Below are positions 16,031-21,534 of a DNA stretch of 23,423 nucleotides, piece by piece. Each line of letters starts with the position of its first letter. Within the stretch, counting starts at the first letter, position 1. The translations under genes and the position numbers were made by a program. This DNA is from Bacteroidales bacterium UBA1751 (GTDB lineage Bacteria; Bacteroidota; Bacteroidia; Bacteroidales; UBA932), in assembly GCA_002315995.1 (NCBI GenBank), contig DCHN01000020.1, positions 7,949-31,371 on the forward strand, given 5' to 3'. The notes beneath the pieces are model-generated. The model had not been told where the DNA came from. It did no database searches and was given only the letters and a program-made list of their open reading frames with translations.

Positions 16031-16063
16031 GAGGACGGAAATATTTGTAAAGCTGCAGAAATC

Positions 16064-16558
16064 ATGAGCATAAATGCCTTGGATCTTGTCATTGCCGTAA
16101 TAATAGCGGCAACAGCCATAATTGGAGCAATAAAGGGGTTTGTCAAGCAGATAATTGGCATCCTTTCAATCCTCGCCGGTGTATGGTGTGCCTTCAAAGG
16201 GAGCAGCTGGCTTGTCCAGAATGTAAGGAGTTACATTCCAGCCGGCGAAAAGACACTCTATATAGTCTGCTTCATCATTATTGTGGTGGTAGTCATATTG
16301 CTTGGATATCTGCTTGGAAGATTCATTGAGAAAATTATTGAAATAACAACACTCGGTTGGATTAACAGAGTGTGCGGTGCCCTGCTCGGAGCAGCCAAGG
16401 CAATATTGCTCATTGCAGTGGTCGTCTACATTTTTGACAAGATCAACAATGCATATCACCTTGTTGGAAACGGCAGCCTCAACGATTCCATTCTATGGGT
16501 GAAGATGAGAGTGGTTTACAAGGAGATTTTCCCCTATCTCTCCAGGTTGAAGTTCTAA
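16064..16558 (+). CDS. CvpA family membrane protein
   Basis: A 164-residue inner-membrane protein with about four hydrophobic helices. The CvpA-family pattern is visible: LDLVIAVIIAATAIIGAIKG at the start (the family's D-x3-x-G-x2-KGF-type opening, here GAIKGFVKQIIGI), then GYLLGRFIEKII and GWINRVCGALLGAAKAILLI, the family's N-R-x2-G-x3-G motif. CvpA was named for colicin V production in E. coli, but it is widespread and its general role concerns envelope integrity; the reaction is unknown. It stands alone between divergent ileS and a convergent EamA transporter gene 18 bases away. It is about 4.5 kb from the peptide locus, so the colicin V name should not be taken as a link. Confidence 0.85.
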   Translation: MSINALDLVIAVIIAATAIIGAIKGFVKQIIGILSILAGVWCAFKGSSWLVQNVRSYIPAGEKTLYIVCFIIIVVVVILLGYLLGRFIEKIIEITTLGWINRVCGALLGAAKAILLIAVVVYIFDKINNAYHLVGNGSLNDSILWVKMRVVYKEIFPYLSRLKF

Positions 16559-16576
16559 TTGAGCAAGAGGCGGAAT

Positions 16577-17602
16577 CTATCTTCTCTTTCCGGCAAATAC
16601 TACTCCAATAATAATTGCTGCACTTCCCAGTGCGGCAACAAGAGTCATCTTCTCCCCCAGAATCACAGTAGCTCCAATAAGAGTAAAGAAAGGATTCAGG
16701 TAGACATAATTGGTACTGGTTACGTTCCCCAACTTGGCCATTACAAGATTCCATGCAGCATATCCCAGGAACGATGCCAATACACCAAGGAAAAAGAGAT
16801 TGAACAGCACCTTGCCATTATAAAAGACTCTGGCAAAACTGCTTGCACCACTACTGAGTATTCCATATGTAGATTCCCCTGCAATTGTCATCTCGCCCGA
16901 ACCAGTATAGAGCATATATGGAATTACAGTAACAAGGCCCCAGAAAAAGACCTTCCTTGTTGCAAAAAGACTACCGTAATCTTCTGTTAGCTGAGCGGCA
17001 AGAATGCTGTAAAGGGCCCATAAGGCAGCAGCGGCAAACGCAAGAAAATCACCGAGAACAGGATATGGAGCAGCAAGTACTGATGCCACCTGGGCAACTG
17101 AACTGGAAGGTTTTGATGATGCACCGTCGAATATGATCATTGCCATACCGCTTAAGCATAGTATTGTTCCTATAACCAACGCACCGGAAATCTTCACATT
17201 CTCAAGGCCATCTGATATTCTCCCCTTCACATACCTTTTCACAAGAATTGTAAGTATGGCCGTAAGCAACGGAGCAATACCTACAATGAATGAAACGTGA
17301 CTGGCTTGCGTATAAAATACGGCATTGTTCTCAGCAAGGAAGTACATGGATCCTCCGCTGATACCTAAAATCACGAAAAGCACTTCATCCTTCAAGCTGT
17401 TTGCCCACACCTTAATGGATTTCCCTTTGGAAAAGGCTGCAAGAAGCCACATCCCGAAATATGCCATTACAAATCTCACAAAAAAGGCTCCCTCTGGAGT
17501 GAAGCCTGCCGCCATAAGTATTTTGCTTGAAACGAATGTCATGCCCCAGACGGACATGACTGCAAGGGCAATAAGATGATATATAAATTTTGACTTGGCC
17601 AT
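16577..17602 (-). CDS. EamA/DMT-family transporter, substrate unknown
   Basis: A 341-residue protein with about ten hydrophobic helices arranged as two EamA repeats (about 10-150 and 185-338). The first repeat opens HLIALAVMSVWGMTFVSSK and includes FFVRFVMAYFGMWLL. The second opens GDFLAFAAAALWALYSILA and ends with NYVYLNPFFTLIGATVILGE, the typical last-helix motif. These drug/metabolite transporters export or import small molecules across the inner membrane; the substrate cannot be told from sequence. The start codon lies 2 bases after the tsaB stop, so it is the last gene of the tolC-adaptor-tsaB operon. No function in peptide export or immunity is indicated, though it remains in the same transcription direction. 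Confidence 0.88.
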   Translation of the reverse strand: MAKSKFIYHLIALAVMSVWGMTFVSSKILMAAGFTPEGAFFVRFVMAYFGMWLLAAFSKGKSIKVWANSLKDEVLFVILGISGGSMYFLAENNAVFYTQASHVSFIVGIAPLLTAILTILVKRYVKGRISDGLENVKISGALVIGTILCLSGMAMIIFDGASSKPSSSVAQVASVLAAPYPVLGDFLAFAAAALWALYSILAAQLTEDYGSLFATRKVFFWGLVTVIPYMLYTGSGEMTIAGESTYGILSSGASSFARVFYNGKVLFNLFFLGVLASFLGYAAWNLVMAKLGNVTSTNYVYLNPFFTLIGATVILGEKMTLVAALGSAAIIIGVVFAGKRR

Positions 17603-17604
17603 TA

Positions 17605-18333
17605 TTACAATAACTTTTTCGGAGTTCCGGCAACAAAATCCTTCAAATAGAAGGGTTCAAAATATGCCGTATCCTTGAAATCAGCGTTTGCAAACGCCTT
17701 TGCAGCAGTCACCCTCATTCCCGAAGACTTAATTGGCTCATCAACGAAGAGTGGCATTTGAGCTGTTCCTGAAGATTTCAGAAGTTCCGCAAATTTTGCA
17801 CTGCCGTTTCCTGTAAATACAACCTTACCTGATGCAATATACTCTGCAAAGGAGTTTTCATCAAGAATCACGGCTCTGGTTCCCTCAATTTCCGAGCCGT
17901 TTGAAGAGAATACCGCACTGTACACCTCCATTCTGCGCGCATCAATCATAGGAATAAATACGGCATCCGGTGCAATGCCACCACCATTTGAAGAGTCAAG
18001 TTTATCCTTGGCGCACTGTGCCATGGCAGCCAGGGTATTCACCCCAATAAGAGGCAGCGAAGCTCCATAGCAGATACCCTTTGCCAATGAAAGACCCACC
18101 CTGAGACCGGTATAAGAGCCAGGTCCCTCACTTATTGCAACAGCATCAATATCACTGATACTCAAATTGTTTCTCTTGAGAAGATTCTCCACCATTGGAG
18201 CAAGCAATGAAGCCTGACTCTTTGGCTGGGGTTCAAATATCTCATCCAGGAGTTTTTCACCTTCAGATAGAGATACTGAACAGCAGTCGGTTGCACTCTC
18301 TATATTCAAAATTTTTGGAGACATCCTATTCAT
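17605..18333 (-). CDS. tsaB: tRNA t6A synthesis factor TsaB
   Basis: TsaB is the non-catalytic partner of TsaD in adding threonylcarbamoyl to A37 of ANN-reading tRNAs. The 242-residue protein has the family's opening KILNIESATDCCSVSLS and the glycine-rich motif SEGPGSYTGLRVGLSLAKG (about 89-107). It also shows the mid-segment PMIDARRMEVYSAVF. It lacks the HxxxH metal motif of TsaD, as expected. Either ATG at 18333 (MNRMSPK) or at 18324 (MSPK) could be the start; I list the longer. It lies 10 bases after the adaptor gene and 2 before the EamA gene, so it is embedded in an export-related operon though its job is tRNA modification. Confidence 0.92.
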   Translation of the reverse strand: MNRMSPKILNIESATDCCSVSLSEGEKLLDEIFEPQPKSQASLLAPMVENLLKRNNLSISDIDAVAISEGPGSYTGLRVGLSLAKGICYGASLPLIGVNTLAAMAQCAKDKLDSSNGGGIAPDAVFIPMIDARRMEVYSAVFSSNGSEIEGTRAVILDENSFAEYIASGKVVFTGNGSAKFAELLKSSGTAQMPLFVDEPIKSSGMRVTAAKAFANADFKDTAYFEPFYLKDFVAGTPKKLL

Positions 18334-18343
18334 TAAATCAATA

Positions 18344-19585
18344 CTATTTCATCTTCACTGCACTTCCAGCCGAAAGCTTCTCAGCAATAGCATTGAAGGG
18401 TGCAGTCACAATTTTCTCATTGGCATCCAGTCCCGAAATGACCTCAATTGAGAGCATATCCTGAATGCCTGTCTTTACAACCCTCGGAGTCACCTTACGT
18501 GACACCGTATCAACAACAAATACCTGTTGCCAGTTGTTCCTCTCATAATCAAGCGAATCAATAAGTCCCTTTCTTGTAGTTACGGCCTGCAGAGGAATAA
18601 CAAGAGCATTGTCGTGTCTGGCAGTAATGATATTCACAGAGGCGCTCATACCAGGACGCAAAGGCACATTACCATTAACAACCAGGTCTGAATAGGACTC
18701 CGGAAGAATAAAAATCTTCACCTCAAAATTCGTTACCTGGTCGGTAGTACCGGTAGCAGTTCCCTTTGAAGAGGAGGCAATCTGAGTTACCGTTCCCATA
18801 AACTTTCTTCCCGGATATGCGTCAACCTCAACAGATGCACTGTCTTGCAATGAAAGCTTCACAATATCATTCTCGTTTACATCAACCAAAACCTCCATAT
18901 TCCCAAGGTCTGCAATTCTGAGCATCTCAGTTCCTGCCATCTGACCGGTACCTACAACTCTCTCACCCTTTTCAACACTCAACTTGGAAATGGTGCCGTC
19001 AACAGGAGCATATATGGTGGTTTTCAGAAGATTCTCCCTGGCCTCTTTAAGGGCAGCCTTGTAACTGCTTATATTGTACTCGCACGACTTCAACTGCTCA
19101 GCACCAGCCTCATACTGGGCAACAGCACTCTCGTATTCTGACTTTGCAATGGCCTTTTTCTCATACAGGCGGCTTGCCCTCTGGTATGCCGACTCGAACT
19201 GAGCCATCTGCGCCTTCTGCTGCTTGTACTGCGCACGTGTGGAATTGAGCGTAGCCTCAGCCCTCTCCACCGCCGATAGATATACATCCTGCTGTATCTT
19301 TATAAGGAGGTCACCGGCCTGAACCCGGTCGCCCTCCTTGACATTAAGCTCAACTATCTCGCCCGAAACATCAGGAGATATCTTCACCTCTATTACAGGC
19401 TGTATCTTTCCATTTGCAGGAATTGACTGCTCAATTGAGGTAACGGATGGGTATGCGGCGGTCACTTCAACCCCTTTCTCGCCCTTGGTGGCAAACTTTA
19501 TTGCAATTATGAGAATAATAACAGCCGCTACAACCAGCAACGCTATCTTACCCTTCCCCATTTTCCCGGACTTGTTCTGCTTCAT
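18344..19585 (-). CDS. Periplasmic adaptor (membrane fusion protein), MacA/HlyD type
   Basis: Adaptors of this family link an inner-membrane pump to a TolC-type channel. The 413-residue protein has an N-terminal anchor helix (13-32, KIALLVVAAVIILIIAI) and a first lipoyl half with SPDVSGEIVELNVKEGDRV. An alpha-helical hairpin of about 90 residues follows (101-188, Ala/Gln/Glu-rich, coiled coil). The second lipoyl half is TTIYAPVDGTISKLSVEKG, then beta-barrel and membrane-proximal domains (VIPLQAV, VSGL-type endings). The closest fit is a MacA-like adaptor, which normally works with a MacB ABC pump. No MacB or RND pump gene lies next to it in this window; the only ABC exporter in view is the peptidase-ABC at 21535. 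It is 6 bases after the tolC-type gene. Confidence 0.87.
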   Translation of the reverse strand: MKQNKSGKMGKGKIALLVVAAVIILIIAIKFATKGEKGVEVTAAYPSVTSIEQSIPANGKIQPVIEVKISPDVSGEIVELNVKEGDRVQAGDLLIKIQQDVYLSAVERAEATLNSTRAQYKQQKAQMAQFESAYQRASRLYEKKAIAKSEYESAVAQYEAGAEQLKSCEYNISSYKAALKEARENLLKTTIYAPVDGTISKLSVEKGERVVGTGQMAGTEMLRIADLGNMEVLVDVNENDIVKLSLQDSASVEVDAYPGRKFMGTVTQIASSSKGTATGTTDQVTNFEVKIFILPESYSDLVVNGNVPLRPGMSASVNIITARHDNALVIPLQAVTTRKGLIDSLDYERNNWQQVFVVDTVSRKVTPRVVKTGIQDMLSIEVISGLDANEKIVTAPFNAIAEKLSAGSAVKMK

Positions 19586-19591
19586 ATTGTA

Positions 19592-20926
19592 CTATCTGAT
19601 AGGTATACCCCTGTAAAAATCAAGTATCTTCAAGTTGAACAGATACTGGTACTTGGCCTGAAGGCACTCAGACTCACTTGAATACCAGTTGTTCATTGCC
19701 ACAATAACCTCAGTTGTGGTTGCCGCACCCTCCTGCGCCTTGAAATTAATGACATTCCATGACTCCTTGCTTGAGAGTGACGAACTCATTGCAGCCTGAT
19801 ATTTTTTATAAGCATTCAGAACGTCTATGTATACGCTCTGAACCAGCTTGTAAAGTTCCTGTTTGTTCAAATCCAACGTAAGCCTGCTGTTCTGCAGATT
19901 CAACCCTGCATTCTTTGTTGCCAGCTTTGCATTGAGCCCGGAGAAGATTGGAACTGATAGGGTGAATCCCAAATATGGATTCCTGTTGTCATTGAACTGT
20001 GTAAAGAAGGCAGCATCCTGGGTATCAGTGTAATAAGTACCGTATGTTGCATTCATTGAAATGGTAGGGTAATAGTAGCTCTTTGCAACCTTAAGGTCAT
20101 ACTCGCTCTTCTCCAACGCAAGTTCAGCGCTTCTGATCTGAGGCAGATTGAGAGCATCTTCATAAATGGCACTGAAATTCAAGCCGGAGGGGTCGGTAAG
20201 CAACTCCGCCTGCTGAGGTATCTCAACGTCAAATGCAAGCTGCTGTTCAAGAGGCAGATTGAGGAGCTGGGTAAGAGAGAGGTATGCATTTGTCAGCTCG
20301 TTTGCTGCATTCACCATTGTAAGCGTATCCTGAGAAGCCTTCGCCTCCATTTCAAGCAGAGTGCTGTATGGTTTGCTTCCCTCATCAACCAGAATTCTGG
20401 TATTGGCAACCTGTTGCGAAGAGGCCTCACACGTTTTCTTGCTCAATTCACTTATCTCATACTGCAGCAGCACCTGCAAGTAGGCCTGGGCAACCTGAAT
20501 TGAAACGCTGTTTTTCAGAGCCTGGCTATTGTGCTCCTCAATTTTGAGAGCCAGTTTGTCACTCTTTATGGTATTCAGCTTGGCAAGTCCCTCAAAAAGG
20601 GCGATTCGCGCATCAACACTGGCGCTGGTACTCTGAGTTAGTTTGGTTGATATCTGAAGTTCCTGTACATTCACTGACTTTCCCCAGTTCATTGTATGCC
20701 CCAAACTGCCGCTCACCTTTGGGATGAGGTTCATATAGGCGCCCTTCAAAGTGTTCCTGCTACGTTCAATATCTATATCCTTCTGCTTAATGGAGATATT
20801 ATGTTCTATTGCATAATCAACGCACTCACCCAACGTCCAATGCCTCTCCTGCACACTCTGTGCATTTGAAAAAATGGAACACAACAACACCATTGACAGA
20901 CAAACCGTCTCCTTACATCTGTTCAT
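19592..20926 (-). CDS. TolC-family outer membrane efflux protein
   Basis: A 444-residue outer membrane channel subunit. From the ATG at 20926 the protein begins MNRCKETVCLSMVLLCSIF, followed by SNAQS, a signal peptide likely cut near SNA-QS. The TolC-type pattern follows: WTLGECVDYAIEHNISIKQ, the first helix and YMNLIPKVSGSLGHTMNWG. The internal repeat appears as LALEKSEYDLKVAKSYYYPT with SMNATYG, and NPYLGFTLSVPIFSGLNA is the standard OEP closing motif. It pairs with the adaptor 6 bases downstream to form the periplasm-to-outside part of a tripartite exporter. The in-frame TTG at 20950 is not preferred because it lies before the signal peptide and at the predicted transcript start. Confidence 0.9.
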   Translation of the reverse strand: MNRCKETVCLSMVLLCSIFSNAQSVQERHWTLGECVDYAIEHNISIKQKDIDIERSRNTLKGAYMNLIPKVSGSLGHTMNWGKSVNVQELQISTKLTQSTSASVDARIALFEGLAKLNTIKSDKLALKIEEHNSQALKNSVSIQVAQAYLQVLLQYEISELSKKTCEASSQQVANTRILVDEGSKPYSTLLEMEAKASQDTLTMVNAANELTNAYLSLTQLLNLPLEQQLAFDVEIPQQAELLTDPSGLNFSAIYEDALNLPQIRSAELALEKSEYDLKVAKSYYYPTISMNATYGTYYTDTQDAAFFTQFNDNRNPYLGFTLSVPIFSGLNAKLATKNAGLNLQNSRLTLDLNKQELYKLVQSVYIDVLNAYKKYQAAMSSSLSSKESWNVINFKAQEGAATTTEVIVAMNNWYSSESECLQAKYQYLFNLKILDFYRGIPIR

Positions 20927-20954
20927 ATACTCTGAAGCAGCTTGAATCAAACCG

Positions 20955-20962
20955 CAAATTTA
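20955..20962 (-). promoter_or_regulatory. Probable -7 box of the tolC-adaptor-tsaB-eamA operon
   Basis: TAAATTTG followed by CG on the minus strand matches TAnnTTTG, within an AT-rich stretch. Transcription would start near 20948, about 22 bases before the ATG at 20926. No good -33 TTTG is seen upstream, where the sequence becomes GC-rich. Confidence 0.45.
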
Positions 20963-20984
20963 ATAATTAATAATTACATTATTG

Positions 20985-21024
20985 CCCGTGAGCGGTGCAG
21001 CAGGGTCACAGGGGCGGCAGCACC
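20985..21024. other. GC-rich inverted-repeat block of unknown role
   Basis: CCCGTGA (20985-20991) can pair with TCACAGGG (21006-21013, one bulged A), and GGTGC (20994-20998) with GCACC (21020-21024); the two pairings exclude one another. The block is much richer in G and C than the AT-rich DNA on both sides. It sits between the peptide locus hairpin and the tolC-type promoter. It might be a regulatory site, a repeat element or part of a small RNA; nothing in the sequence decides this. Confidence 0.3.
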
Positions 21025-21036
21025 TTGAATTATAAT

Positions 21037-21068
21037 TTGGGGAGCCCTCAAAAAGCAGAGCTCCCCAA
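21037..21068 (-). terminator. Hairpin, probable end of the peptide-exporter transcript
   Basis: TTGGGGAGC (21037-21045) pairs exactly with GCTCCCCAA (21060-21068); three inner pairs can extend the stem on the minus strand, leaving a U-rich loop. It lies 36 bases after the stop of the second small peptide gene. The downstream minus-strand tail ATTATAATT is not a clean U-run, so termination may be weak or factor-assisted. Confidence 0.48.
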
Positions 21069-21083
21069 CACCAACAACATCAA

Positions 21084-21108
21084 CTACAAACTACAAACTA
21101 CAAACTAC
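21084..21108. repeat. Heptamer tandem repeat (CTACAAA, 3.6 copies)
   Basis: CTACAAA occurs three times in direct succession (21084-21104), followed by CTAC (21105-21108). On the minus strand this is a run of TTTGTAG units starting exactly at the TAG stop codon of the second peptide gene. Copy number could vary by replication slippage without changing that protein. No role is evident. Confidence 0.8.
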
Positions 21109-21278
21109 ATGTTCACGGTAGAAGGCAATTTCTGTGCCTTACTGAAGTATTGTCTGCAGAATTCGTAAATTTTTACACCAACACCAACAAGGAACCCCAA
21201 CTTATACGCCAAATCGGAAATCAGGCTGCTTTTTCCCCCATATATACATGCAGCCTCAAATGAATCAATCACCTGCAT
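21105..21278 (-). CDS. Putative double-glycine peptide precursor B
   Basis: A 57-residue small ORF directly downstream of precursor A and the C39-peptidase ABC exporter. The N-terminus MQVIDSFEAACIYGG fits the double-glycine leader pattern at every key position: Ile at -12, Glu at -8, Ala at -7, Ile at -4, Gly-Gly at -2/-1. Cutting there leaves a 42-residue core that is hydrophobic in the middle (LGFLVGVGVKIYEFC), contains a GxxxG motif at 28-32 and one cysteine at 41, and ends LPSTVNM. Its ATG (21278-21276) overlaps the end of precursor A by 10 bases in another frame, so translation is probably coupled. GG-leader peptides exported by such transporters are bacteriocins or signals; which one is not known here. 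I recognise no named family. Confidence 0.68.
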   Translation of the reverse strand: MQVIDSFEAACIYGGKSSLISDLAYKLGFLVGVGVKIYEFCRQYFSKAQKLPSTVNM

Positions 21279-21472
21279 TGCTCCCTGCTCTCCATAACTG
21301 AATTGCTGCCGTTTTCGTATCCCATGAAAAAATCGCCACCATAACTGAGAACGAAGCGTACAACGCTTTTCAACAATCTGAAAATTCTGCCAAGGTTTGC
21401 TCCTCCGCACACCAGGCTCTCTCTTTCTCCAAGCGGCACAAGACCGCCAGCTTTCAATCTTTCATCTCCCAT
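21269..21472 (-). CDS. Putative double-glycine peptide precursor A
   Basis: A 67-residue small ORF from ATG 21472, 62 bases after the exporter stop. A leader of 24 residues ends LGERESLVCGG, with Val at -4 and Gly-Gly at -2/-1; the acidic residues are at -7 and -9 instead of -8, so the fit is good but not perfect. The 43-residue core opens ANLGRIFRLLKSVVRFVLSY. Placed on a helical wheel, its Arg and Lys residues (29, 32, 35, 39) fall on one face and Ile, Phe, Leu and Val on the other, as in a membrane-active cationic helix. The tail is more polar (GGDFFMGYENGSNS). Codon choice looks like that of neighbouring genes. A GTG at 21517 in frame is a less likely start. Function is inferred from leader, core and position. 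Confidence 0.58.
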   Translation of the reverse strand: MGDERLKAGGLVPLGERESLVCGGANLGRIFRLLKSVVRFVLSYGGDFFMGYENGSNSVMESREQCR

Positions 21473-21534
21473 GTTTCCAAACTTTTGCGTCTGCAGAAAA
21501 GGTGCGCAGACTTCCACCCTTGGTTAACCATATA

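Noticed and set aside
16028..16063. TTG start for cvpA
   Set aside because: It lies inside the predicted -7 promoter box (16023-16030), upstream of the predicted transcript start, and adds residues that are not part of the family.
16064..16558. CvpA as part of the bacteriocin system (colicin V production)
   Set aside because: The family is widespread and mostly unrelated to bacteriocins; the gene is about 4.5 kb away with its own promoter on the opposite strand.
21105..21410. A 101-codon minus-strand ORF beginning at 21410
   Set aside because: Its first 44 codons overlap precursor A in another frame and have no leader or domain character. The ATG at 21278 gives a short protein with a canonical GG leader, which is far more convincing.
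21443..21472. First Gly-Gly of precursor A (KAGG, residues 9-10) as the cleavage site
   Set aside because: The leader would be only 10 residues with no hydrophobic positions at -4, -7 and -12. The second Gly-Gly (23-24) fits the leader pattern better.
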